A stretch of 64,000 bases of DNA from an uncultured Lutibacter sp. Lineage in GTDB: Bacteria; Bacteroidota; Bacteroidia; Flavobacteriales; Flavobacteriaceae. The stretch spans positions 248,001-312,000 of the forward strand of contig NZ_CANLZZ010000006.1 of NCBI RefSeq assembly GCF_947495725.1, in the 5' to 3' direction. Made by a program: the position numbers and the translations under genes. Under the pieces are notes generated by a model that was given only the letters and a program-made list of their open reading frames with translations, made no database searches and had not been told where the DNA came from. Positions 49,865-58,561 of the stretch are shown piece after piece (positions within the stretch are counted from its first letter, which is position 1; every line of letters begins with the position of its first letter).

Positions 49865-50053
49865 TTAATAAATCTAAATAACGAGCTAAACTACTATATA
49901 AAAATTAGTCAAGCTTTTATTATAAAAAATGTATAAGGTTTGGTAAAATCAATATAATTATTATCATACGATTATACTGACTTACATCCCAAGTAAAATA
50001 GCTCAAGATTTATGTAATGCTTTTATAATCAATCATAAAATCTTAATAAAACA
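49865..50053. other. Gap before the collar operon, no gene seen
   Basis: AT-rich sequence without an open frame of note. A weak inverted pair is all that can be seen. No terminator with a T run was found after the methyltransferase gene. Confidence 0.5.
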
Positions 50054-50067
50054 ATGATATTTATCAT
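50054..50067. promoter_or_regulatory. Palindrome before the collar operon, CRP/FNR-like half-sites
   Basis: ATGATATTTATCAT is a perfect 14-bp palindrome with the core TGAT-N4-ATCA, the core of CRP/FNR-family operators. It ends 8 bases before the -33 box, an activator position. Confidence 0.4.
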
Positions 50068-50075
50068 ATTTTATT

Positions 50076-50105
50076 TTTGTGTTTGAGTAACATTTGTTAC
50101 ATTTA
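50076..50105 (+). promoter_or_regulatory. Candidate promoter of the collar operon
   Basis: TTTG (50076-50079), an 18-base spacer and TACATTTA (50098-50105) nearly match TTTG-N19-TAnnTTTG. The -7 box ends 24 bases before the first start codon. Confidence 0.5.
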
Positions 50106-50129
50106 CACTACTAACTAATCAAACCAACT

Positions 50130-50684
50130 ATGAAAAATCATCCTTCTCGAAGGTTGTTTTTGCGTAATTCCGCAATGGCAACCACTGGTATAGCTTTATT
50201 TTCTTCAACAACATTTGCAAATACTTTTACTAGTGATGATAGCCCTTTTGAAGGGTATAATCCTTATGCAGAGGAAAAAACAGACTTAAGAACGTCATCA
50301 TTATTTGGAAAGCATTTACAAGTTAAAGGTGAAATTTTTGATGCTACGGGTTCTTATAAACTTTCTAATGTAACAATTGAAGTTTGGCACTTATCTCCCA
50401 ATTCTAAAAAATACAGACACCAAGCAAAGTTAACAACCAATAATAATGGTGAGTATAATTTTATTACAGACTTCCCAAACATAGAAAATGGTAAAATGCC
50501 TAGAATCTATTTTAAAGTAACTAATAACCATACAACTTATTTTACGGAGTTATTAGTAAACGATTTTGGAGCACATATTACTGGAAAACACTGGCAAGAG
50601 AATAATAAACTTGGGGAAAAAATACTACCAATTAAAGAAGATTATTCAAATTTTTCAAAAGTAACTTTCAACATCTCAATTTAA
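50130..50684 (+). CDS. Tat-exported intradiol-dioxygenase-like protein lacking His ligands (probable pseudoenzyme)
   Basis: The 184-residue protein opens with a twin-arginine signal, SRRLFLRNSAMA, then a hydrophobic stretch ending TTFA. The mature part follows the intradiol ring-cleavage dioxygenase sandwich: VTIEVWHLSPNSKKYRH matches VEIWQANAxGxYRH, and GEYNFITDFPN matches GxYxFxTxxPG. The usual His-x-His iron motif after the next strand (RPxHIHFxV) reads RIYFKV, so both histidines are lost. It is likely a folded binding or structural protein rather than a dioxygenase. It is the first gene of an operon with three collar proteins. Confidence 0.65.
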   Translation: MKNHPSRRLFLRNSAMATTGIALFSSTTFANTFTSDDSPFEGYNPYAEEKTDLRTSSLFGKHLQVKGEIFDATGSYKLSNVTIEVWHLSPNSKKYRHQAKLTTNNNGEYNFITDFPNIENGKMPRIYFKVTNNHTTYFTELLVNDFGAHITGKHWQENNKLGEKILPIKEDYSNFSKVTFNISI

Positions 50685-50700
50685 TTAAAAAAAATAGACT

Positions 50701-51267
50701 ATGGCATATCCATTTATAGGACAAATTCAAATTTTCGCAGGAAACTTTGCTCCAAGGGGCTGGGCCTTCTGTGAAGGGCAATTATTACCAATTTCTCAAA
50801 ATACAGCTTTATTTTCAATTTTGGGAACAACTTATGGAGGAGATGGAAGAACAACTTTTGCTTTACCCGATTTAAGAGGAAGAGTACCTATTGCCCCAGG
50901 AACGGGTCCAGGATTACCAAATTACCGTTTGGGGACAAGAGCAGGGACAGAAACCAACGTTATGAATACATTACATCTACCAAGTCACACGCACACAGCA
51001 ACTGGTACAACTAAAGCATCTAATGCTGTTGGAACAACAAACAATCCTGAAGGAAAAGTGTTAGCAACAGGAAAAGCTGTAGTAGATAGATCCACCAGTT
51101 ATAATGCAAATATTTATGGAGATGCGGCAAATGTCAATATGGCGGCAAATGGCGTTACAGTTACGGTTAACAATACAGGTGCAAGTGCAGCAATAAATAA
51201 TATGCAACCATATTTAGTAACCAATTATATTATTGCTTTAATTGGTACATTTCCTTCAAGATCTTAA
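50701..51267 (+). CDS. Phage tail-collar-domain (microcystin-dependent-protein-like) protein 1
   Basis: The 188-residue protein has the collar fold of T4 short-tail-fibre type: FAGNFAPRGWAFCEGQLLPIS, GGDGRTTFALPDLRGR, a HTHT metal-type motif (LPSHTHTATGT) and the C-terminal NNMQPYLVTNYIIAL. Relatives in cyanobacteria are called microcystin-dependent proteins. There is no signal peptide and no other phage gene nearby. It is followed after 17 bases by a paralogue, and the three very similar proteins may form a mixed trimer. Confidence 0.9.
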   Translation: MAYPFIGQIQIFAGNFAPRGWAFCEGQLLPISQNTALFSILGTTYGGDGRTTFALPDLRGRVPIAPGTGPGLPNYRLGTRAGTETNVMNTLHLPSHTHTATGTTKASNAVGTTNNPEGKVLATGKAVVDRSTSYNANIYGDAANVNMAANGVTVTVNNTGASAAINNMQPYLVTNYIIALIGTFPSRS

Positions 51268-51284
51268 TCATTTAAAAATATATT

Positions 51285-51848
51285 ATGGAACCATATATAG
51301 GAGAAATTAAACTTTTCGCAGGAAACTTTGCACCAAGGGCGTGGGCTTTTTGTGAAGGACAATTATTAGCAATTAGTTCATACAGTGCTTTATTTTCAAT
51401 TTTAGGCACTACTTATGGAGGAGATGGAAGAACAACTTTTGCATTGCCAGATTTAAGAGGAAGAACAGCTATAGCTCCAGGAACTGGCCCTGGACTAACA
51501 GCTAGACGTCTAGGGGAAAGAGGAGGCTCAACAACCAATACTTTAAATGCTACCCAATTACCAAATCACACCCACACAGCAACAGGTACAACTAAAGTAT
51601 CAAATGCAGACGGAACAACAAACAATCCTGAAGGGAAAGTTTTAGCAGTTGGAAAAGCAGTGGTAGATAGATCCACAAGTTTTAATGCAAATATTTATGG
51701 AGATGGTTCCAACGCAAACATGGCAGCAAATGATGTAAGCATTACTTTGGGTAACACTGGAGGTAACCAATCAATTAATAATATGCAACCATATTTAGCA
51801 ACTAATTATATTATTGCTTTGTTTGGTATTTATCCTTCTCGATCTTAA
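51285..51848 (+). CDS. Phage tail-collar-domain protein 2
   Basis: This is a 187-residue tandem paralogue of the gene before it, with FAGNFAPRAWAFCEGQLLAIS, GGDGRTTFALPDLRGR, LPNHTHTATGT and NNMQPYLATNYIIAL. The middle segment (VSNADGTTNNPEGKVL, then VVDRSTSFNANIYGD) is nearly identical in all three copies. Differences cluster near the N-terminus and the loop after GTGPGL. The small gaps (17 and 18 bases) show one operon. Confidence 0.9.
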   Translation: MEPYIGEIKLFAGNFAPRAWAFCEGQLLAISSYSALFSILGTTYGGDGRTTFALPDLRGRTAIAPGTGPGLTARRLGERGGSTTNTLNATQLPNHTHTATGTTKVSNADGTTNNPEGKVLAVGKAVVDRSTSFNANIYGDGSNANMAANDVSITLGNTGGNQSINNMQPYLATNYIIALFGIYPSRS

Positions 51849-51866
51849 TCCTTTAAAAAATTTATT

Positions 51867-52436
51867 ATGGCAGAACCATTATTAGCATCAATTAAAATGT
51901 TCGCAGGAAATTTTGCTCCGAGGGGCTGGGCTTTTTGTGAAGGACAATTATTACCAATTAGCCAAAATCAGGCATTATTTTCCCTCTTGGGAACCATTTA
52001 TGGAGGAGATGGAAGAACAACTTTTGCATTACCAGATTTAAGAGGAAGAGCACCTATTTCATCAGGTAATGGTCCGGGACTTACATCTAGGCCCTTAGGG
52101 CAAAGATCTGGCATAGAGAGTAACATGTTAAATACGAATCAGTTACCACCGCATACTCACACAGTGATTGGCGCAACTACTAAAGTGTCTAATGCAGATG
52201 GAACTACTAATAATCCAGAAGGTAAGGTATTAGCAGTTGGAAAAACAGTTGTAGATAGATCCACAAGTTATAATGCATCTATTTATGGAGATACTGCTAA
52301 TGCAAACATGGCAGCCAATGACGTTATTGTTACCGTTGGAAATACTGGTGGTGGCCAACCAATAAATAATATGCAACCATTTTTAGCGGTCAATTATATT
52401 ATTGCGCTACAAGGAGTTTTTCCTTCTAGAAACTAG
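51867..52436 (+). CDS. Phage tail-collar-domain protein 3
   Basis: The 189-residue third paralogue has FAGNFAPRGWAFCEGQLLPIS, GGDGRTTFALPDLRGR, LPPHTHTVIGA and NNMQPFLAVNYIIALQG. All three keep the single Cys in WAFCEG. It ends 124 bases before the second giant adhesin. That gap holds an inverted repeat, TAACACT/AGTGTTA (52467-52473 with 52495-52501), but no terminator, so read-through is possible. Confidence 0.9.
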   Translation: MAEPLLASIKMFAGNFAPRGWAFCEGQLLPISQNQALFSLLGTIYGGDGRTTFALPDLRGRAPISSGNGPGLTSRPLGQRSGIESNMLNTNQLPPHTHTVIGATTKVSNADGTTNNPEGKVLAVGKTVVDRSTSYNASIYGDTANANMAANDVIVTVGNTGGGQPINNMQPFLAVNYIIALQGVFPSRN

Positions 52437-52560
52437 ATTTTACAAATTAAAATATTTAGTAACTATTAACACTTGTTTACATAAAACTTAAACTAGTGTT
52501 ATATCTATTTTGTTAATGTTTTGTACCGCCACATATTATTATTAAAAAAAACAAATTACC

Positions 52561-55500
52561 ATGAAAAAAACTACTCTTAAAGTGTATTCATATACAGCAT
52601 ATTCTTATTTTGAGAATGTGTTCTACTTCAATAGAATAAAAAAACACAAAAGTAAGTCTAACAGATTATTTACGCTAATTTTCCTACTATTATTAGGCTT
52701 TTCTTCAAAAGCACAAATTACAATTGATTTTAATTCAATTGGTTATACGGACAATCAACAGCTTGGAAAAACTGTTAATGTAAGTATTTTTACTTTTGAA
52801 ATTAACTCGACTGATCCTGTTGATGACATCACTTTTGATGATGAAACTGATCTTGGTGGTACTGGATCAGGTTCATTATATGATGATAATATACAACCTG
52901 GAGAGATAACTAAATGGACAATTTCAAGAACTGATAACAATGAATTTAAATTAGAGAGTATTGTAATTCTGGATTCTGGATTTGGTTCTGCTAACGGTAC
53001 AATTAAAGCCTTTAAGGATGGTTCTCAGGTTGGTTCTACAGTAAATATTAGCTTTGATGGAAATCAGGATTTGTCAGCAAACACCGACTTTGAAAACATT
53101 GATGAGATTCAAATAGAAGCAACAGATATTAACTTTTTTATAGACGATTTGGTTTATAATGCAGCAGTTGGATCCACATTGGCACCAACCGTATTAACTT
53201 CAGTAGCTTCTTCTATTTCCGCAAATGGCGCAACATTAAATGGAAATATAACTTCAGATGGTGGGGCAGCAATTACGGGAAGAGGATTTGTATATGCACT
53301 TACATCAACGGATGCCACACCTACAAGAGCGGAAGCTAATGGCACTACTATAATTGATGTTCCAGAAGGAGGCCTTACTACGGGTGTATTTACTGAAGCT
53401 ATTTCCGGTTTAACTTCTGCTAGTGGATATAGTTATATAGCATATGCCACTAACAGTGTGGGTACCACCGAAGGCCCAGTACAAACATTTAATACTAGTG
53501 TATCAATGGCTACAGGACAAGCTATTATAGATTTTAACTCACTTCCTTATATAGATAATGAACAGTTAACAACATCAACAACGGTAAGTATTTTTACTTT
53601 TGAAATTGATGCTTCTGGTCCAGGTGATGACATAACTTATGATAATGGTTCCGGTACTGGGGGCACGGGAACAGGAGCTCTCTATGATGATAATATAGAT
53701 CCGGGAGGAATAACAAAATGGACAATTTCAACTACAAATGGTGATTATTTCAAATTTGTTAGTATTTTAATACAGGATGCAGGTAGTGGTGGTTCTACTA
53801 ATGGAACTATTAAAGCATTTAAGGATGGTTCTCAGGTAGGGTCAACCGTAAACATTAACTTTGATGGCTATCAAATTCTATCATCAAATGTAGATTTTCA
53901 AAATATTGACGAGATTCAAATAGAAGCTACCGATATTAATTTTTATATTGATGATTTAGTATATGAAATACCAATGTTTACTGCGCCTTCAGACCTTTGT
54001 GTTGATGCAGGAACTCAAACGGGCTTAAGTGGAGGTGTTCCAACGGGTGGAGTTTATAGTGGTGCAGGTGTTACTGATGATGGTAATGGAATGACCTATA
54101 GTTTTAATCCAGCATCTGCTGGTGCAGGGATTCAAACACTTACATACACTACTAATATTGGGGCAGCTAACGATGATATAGAAGTATTTGCTTTACCAGC
54201 AGTTACATTTACTGCTCCTGCTGATTTATGTATTAATGACGGTGTACAAGCAGGACTTGGGAGTGGAACTGCAACAGGTGGTGTATACTCCGGACCTGGT
54301 GTTACAGATGATGGAAATGGAACAACATATAGTTTTGACCCCGCAGCAGCTGGTGTGGGAACTCATACCTTAACATATACTTTTACAGATGGCAATGGTT
54401 GTGCTAATTCAGCATCAGATGATATTGAAGTATTTGCATTGCCAGTTGTAACTTTTACAGCTCTTGCAGATATTTGTTTGGACGCAGGTGTTCAAGCTGG
54501 TCTTGGGGGAGGATCTTCAACAGGAGGTATTTATTCAGGGACTGGTGTTACTGATGACGGAAATGGAATGACTTACAGTTTTGATCCAGCGGCAGCTGGA
54601 GTTGGAACACATACATTAACCTATAAAGTAGGAGTTGCGGGATGTTCGAACTCAGCATCTGACGATATTGAAGTATTTGCATTGCCTGTTGTAACATTTA
54701 CAGGGCCCGCAGATCTTTGTATCAATGCGGGTGTACAAACAGGTCTTGGAGGTGGTTTACCAGCAGGAGGTACTTATTCAGGACCAGGTGTTTCTGACAA
54801 TGGAAATGGAATGACATACGATTTTGATCCTGCAGCTGCAGGTGTAGGAGTTCATACAATAACATACAACTTTACAGATGGAAACGGATGTTCAGGATCA
54901 GCAAATGATCAAGTAGAAGTATTTGCATCACCGGTTGTAACATATACAGCACCTGCTGATTTATGTCTTGATGCTGGTGTACAAGCTGGTTTTGGTGGCG
55001 GTTCACCATCAGGTGGTGTATTCTCTGGAGTTGGTATTACAGATGATGGAAATGGAATGACCTATAGCTTTGACCCAGCAGCAGCTGGAGTTGGAACTCA
55101 TACCTTGACGTATACTTTTACAGATGCCAATGGTTGTTCTAATTCAGCATCTGACGATATTGAAGTATTTGCATTGCCAACAGTAACTTTTACTGCTCCA
55201 GCGCCTGATGTATGTATAGAAGATGCTGTTGTACCAGGATTAGGTGGAGGATTGCCACAAGGTGGTGTTTATAGTGGTACAGGTGTTACTGATGACGGTA
55301 ATGGAATGACTTTTAGTTTTGATCCAACGGCATCTGCGCCTGCAGGTGGAAATATAACTGTTACCTATTCTTATACTGATGCAAATGGTTGCTCGAATGC
55401 CGCTAATGATGATATATTTGTAGACCCAGTTTGTTGCGAACTTATTGTTGATTGTTCAAATATTACAGATACTGTTATTTCGTGTAGAGCGGATTTACCA

Positions 55501-58500
55501 CCTGTAGATTTTGATTTACCAATAATAACTGATTCTTGTGGTGATGTAACGATGTCTGCCTTAACAATTATTCCAGGAGATAGTGGATGTCCTGGAGACG
55601 AAGTTACAATTTCAAGAACCTACTTTTTACAAGATGAAGATGGTAATAAGGAGGAATGTAAACAAACATTTACGGTTGTGAGTAATGTTTCTCCAACTGT
55701 AACACCTGCATCAGTTACGGTAATTGAAAACTTAGATGCAAACTGTGAATTTATAATTCCAAATTATGCGGCATTAGCTACTTCTACTGCAGAATGCGGA
55801 ACAGCAGCTATTACTCAAAGTCCGGTTGCAGGTACTGTTATAACTGGAGCAACTAATACAACAATTACTTTAACTGCAACAGATTTTTGTGGAAGAACTG
55901 CAATGGCTGATATTACGCTTACAACACAGGATGTAACACCTCCTATTGTATTAACAAAAAACATTACTGTTCAATTGAATGCAAATGGAGTTGCAACATT
56001 TACACCTCAAATGGTTGACAATGTATCAACAGATAATTGCGGAATTGACTCCATGAGTTTAGATGTTAATTCTTTTACTTGTGCTAGTATAGGTGCAAAT
56101 ACAGTTACTTTAACGGTTACAGATATTCATGGGAATGTAGATGCTAGAGATGCAATTGTTACAGTTGAAGATAGTATACCACCAACAGCATTATGTAAAG
56201 ATATAACTGTTGAGTTAGATGAAAATGGCGAAATTGCGGTTTCACCATTTGATTTTGATAATGGCAGTAGTGATAATTGTGAACCATCAGTTGTTTCCTA
56301 TAGGTATAAAAATAAATTACATTTTGATACATCAAAAAGAATTTTTAATTGTTCAGATTTAGGTACGAATGAAGTTGAGTTTATAGTTTATGATCTTTCT
56401 GGAAATAAATCAAGTTGTGTTACTTCAATTACGGTATTAGATAATATTTTACCTGTAGTACAAACACAAGATATTACAATAAGTTTGGAAACTGATGGAA
56501 CGGCTTCAATTTCTGCTGAAGATATAGATAATGGAAGTTCAGATAATTGTAAAATCGCAACGTGGTCAATTGATAAGGATTCTTTTGATTGCAGTGATAT
56601 AGGAGAAGATCAGATTGTTACTTTAACAGTGATAGATGATAATGGAAACACTTCAACAGGAACTGCCGTTGTAACCGTTGAGGATACAACAGCTCCTATT
56701 GTTATTACCAATAATGTTACAATTGAACTTGATGCAAATGGAGTAGCATCAATAACTGCAGAAGATATAAATAATGGTTCTAATGATATTTGTAGTGCGG
56801 TTACTTTAGAGTTAGATAAGACTTCTTTTGATTGTTCAGACTTAGGAGAAAATACAGTAACACTTACAGTAATTGATTTTTATGGAAATGAAGCAGAAGG
56901 AATGGCCATTGTTACAGTAAAAGATATCACAGAGCCTATTGTAGTAACTAATAATATTACAATAGAACTTGATGAAAATGGTTCAGCAGAAATTAAGGCT
57001 TCTGAAATAGATAATGATTCGTATGATTTATGTGGGGCGGTAACTTCAGAATTGGACAAAACATCTTTTGATTGTTCAAACTTAGGCGAAAATACTGTAA
57101 TACTTACTGTAACAGATTTCTATGGGAATAAGGCCGACGGAAGTGCGATAGTTATGGTTGAGGATAACATTAATCCTATTGCAAAAACTAAGAATATTAT
57201 AGCGGAACTAGATGCAAATGGAACTGTTACTATAGCTTCATCTGATATTAATAATGGATCCACCGACAATTGTAGTGTTGAATCGTTCGCATTGGATATA
57301 ACTGAATTTGATTGCAGTGCTATTGGGAAAAATGTAGTTACATTAACAGTAACTGATATAAGTGGAAATGAATCATCTGCTACAGCAGAAGTAACTATTT
57401 TAGATAATGTTGCGCCTATTGCAATAGCTAAAAATATTACAATAGATTTAGATGAAAATGATATGGCGACATTATTGGCCGGAGAAGTTGATAATGGTTC
57501 TAATGATAATTGTGCAATTGCCTCAATAAGTATTGATAAAACAACTTTTGATTGTTCAAACATTGGTGAAAATACTGTGGTATTAACGGTTACTGATACA
57601 AGTGGAAATATATCCACTACAACAGCAATAGTTACTGTTAAGAAGACCACAACACCAATTGCTAATTGTAGTGCACCATTTACGTTAATTTTAGATGAAA
57701 CTGGGAACGCTTCAATTTCTGTTGAAGATATAGATTTTGGAAGTTCAGATAATTGTGGAATTGCATCAGTTAGTATCGATAAAAATTCTTTTGATTGTTC
57801 TAATTTAGGTGAAAATACTGTAACACTTACTGTAACAGATACCAGTGGTAATAGTTCAACTTGCAATACAATTGTAACTATTGAAGATAAAACAGCGCCA
57901 ATTGCAATAACAAAAGATATTAGTGTAGAATTAGATGAAACAGGGCAAGCAACAATTTTAGCAGAAGATATTGATGATGGAAGTTTTGATGTTTGTGGTA
58001 TTGGTTCCCTAAGTATAGATAAACAAATATTTAATTGTCCAGAATTGGGAGATTATATAGTAGAGTTAACTGTTACTGATATTGAAGGAAATAGTTCAAC
58101 TGAAAAAGCCATTGTAACATTTACAGGTCCAGATTTAGATTTGGATGGCATTGTAGATGCTTGTGATGAGGATATGGATGGAGATGGTGTAGCAAATGAT
58201 GTTGATAATTGTCCGATGGTGATTAATTTGGATCAAAAAGATTTAGATCGAAATGGTTTGGGTGATATTTGTGATCAAGGAGAATTAGAAATACCAAAAG
58301 GTTTCTCACCAAATAGAGATGGTGTAAATGATGAGTTTATAATTTTAGGACTTCATAAATACCCTAACAATAGTATTCAGATTTACAATCGCTTTGGAAA
58401 CATGGTTTATGAATCTAAAAAGTATCAAAATTACTGGGATGGTATTTCTTCAGGAAAAGAAAGAAGGTTACCAGCGGCTCCATACTTTTATGTACTTAGT

Positions 58501-58551
58501 GTAAATGGAGGAAGTCAAATTGTTAAAGGATGGGTTTATATCAACTACTAA
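52561..58551 (+). CDS. Giant T9SS type B adhesin 2 with different head and shared C-terminal half
   Basis: This is a 1996-residue secreted protein. Its signal peptide is unusually long: about 35 basic and aromatic residues precede the core NRLFTLIFLLLLGFSSKA. Two related beta modules (IDFNS, about 53 and 321; SIFTFEI, FKDGSQVGSTVN) flank a fibronectin-III-like unit (about 209). Six repeats of about 81 residues follow from 474 (ADLCINAGVQTGLGGG, YSGxGVTDDGNGMTYSFDP). Then come a Cys-rich HYR-like stretch and nine 80-residue repeats from about 1127 matching adhesin 1 in order. Type-3 thrombospondin loops and a type B CTD (KGFSPNRDGVND to GWVYINY, about 1909-1996) end it. T9SS export is expected with the PorP/SprF gene 10 bases on. 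Confidence 0.93.
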   Translation: MKKTTLKVYSYTAYSYFENVFYFNRIKKHKSKSNRLFTLIFLLLLGFSSKAQITIDFNSIGYTDNQQLGKTVNVSIFTFEINSTDPVDDITFDDETDLGGTGSGSLYDDNIQPGEITKWTISRTDNNEFKLESIVILDSGFGSANGTIKAFKDGSQVGSTVNISFDGNQDLSANTDFENIDEIQIEATDINFFIDDLVYNAAVGSTLAPTVLTSVASSISANGATLNGNITSDGGAAITGRGFVYALTSTDATPTRAEANGTTIIDVPEGGLTTGVFTEAISGLTSASGYSYIAYATNSVGTTEGPVQTFNTSVSMATGQAIIDFNSLPYIDNEQLTTSTTVSIFTFEIDASGPGDDITYDNGSGTGGTGTGALYDDNIDPGGITKWTISTTNGDYFKFVSILIQDAGSGGSTNGTIKAFKDGSQVGSTVNINFDGYQILSSNVDFQNIDEIQIEATDINFYIDDLVYEIPMFTAPSDLCVDAGTQTGLSGGVPTGGVYSGAGVTDDGNGMTYSFNPASAGAGIQTLTYTTNIGAANDDIEVFALPAVTFTAPADLCINDGVQAGLGSGTATGGVYSGPGVTDDGNGTTYSFDPAAAGVGTHTLTYTFTDGNGCANSASDDIEVFALPVVTFTALADICLDAGVQAGLGGGSSTGGIYSGTGVTDDGNGMTYSFDPAAAGVGTHTLTYKVGVAGCSNSASDDIEVFALPVVTFTGPADLCINAGVQTGLGGGLPAGGTYSGPGVSDNGNGMTYDFDPAAAGVGVHTITYNFTDGNGCSGSANDQVEVFASPVVTYTAPADLCLDAGVQAGFGGGSPSGGVFSGVGITDDGNGMTYSFDPAAAGVGTHTLTYTFTDANGCSNSASDDIEVFALPTVTFTAPAPDVCIEDAVVPGLGGGLPQGGVYSGTGVTDDGNGMTFSFDPTASAPAGGNITVTYSYTDANGCSNAANDDIFVDPVCCELIVDCSNITDTVISCRADLPPVDFDLPIITDSCGDVTMSALTIIPGDSGCPGDEVTISRTYFLQDEDGNKEECKQTFTVVSNVSPTVTPASVTVIENLDANCEFIIPNYAALATSTAECGTAAITQSPVAGTVITGATNTTITLTATDFCGRTAMADITLTTQDVTPPIVLTKNITVQLNANGVATFTPQMVDNVSTDNCGIDSMSLDVNSFTCASIGANTVTLTVTDIHGNVDARDAIVTVEDSIPPTALCKDITVELDENGEIAVSPFDFDNGSSDNCEPSVVSYRYKNKLHFDTSKRIFNCSDLGTNEVEFIVYDLSGNKSSCVTSITVLDNILPVVQTQDITISLETDGTASISAEDIDNGSSDNCKIATWSIDKDSFDCSDIGEDQIVTLTVIDDNGNTSTGTAVVTVEDTTAPIVITNNVTIELDANGVASITAEDINNGSNDICSAVTLELDKTSFDCSDLGENTVTLTVIDFYGNEAEGMAIVTVKDITEPIVVTNNITIELDENGSAEIKASEIDNDSYDLCGAVTSELDKTSFDCSNLGENTVILTVTDFYGNKADGSAIVMVEDNINPIAKTKNIIAELDANGTVTIASSDINNGSTDNCSVESFALDITEFDCSAIGKNVVTLTVTDISGNESSATAEVTILDNVAPIAIAKNITIDLDENDMATLLAGEVDNGSNDNCAIASISIDKTTFDCSNIGENTVVLTVTDTSGNISTTTAIVTVKKTTTPIANCSAPFTLILDETGNASISVEDIDFGSSDNCGIASVSIDKNSFDCSNLGENTVTLTVTDTSGNSSTCNTIVTIEDKTAPIAITKDISVELDETGQATILAEDIDDGSFDVCGIGSLSIDKQIFNCPELGDYIVELTVTDIEGNSSTEKAIVTFTGPDLDLDGIVDACDEDMDGDGVANDVDNCPMVINLDQKDLDRNGLGDICDQGELEIPKGFSPNRDGVNDEFIILGLHKYPNNSIQIYNRFGNMVYESKKYQNYWDGISSGKERRLPAAPYFYVLSVNGGSQIVKGWVYINY

Positions 58552-58561
58552 AAAAATTAAA

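Noticed and set aside
50701-52436. Prophage or contractile injection remnant suggested by tail-collar proteins
   Set aside because: No capsid, terminase, sheath, tube, baseplate, integrase or lysis gene is present; the neighbours are adhesin and modification genes.
57120-57866. Long open frame on the reverse strand inside adhesin 2 (and similar ones at 44970-45554)
   Set aside because: They are antisense to the repeat array, show low-complexity Ser/Leu/Val composition that mirrors the repeats, and have no signal or homology-like motifs.
58505-58561. Upstream start for the second PorP/SprF
   Set aside because: It overlaps the end of adhesin 2 and would put 19 unrelated residues before a clear signal peptide.
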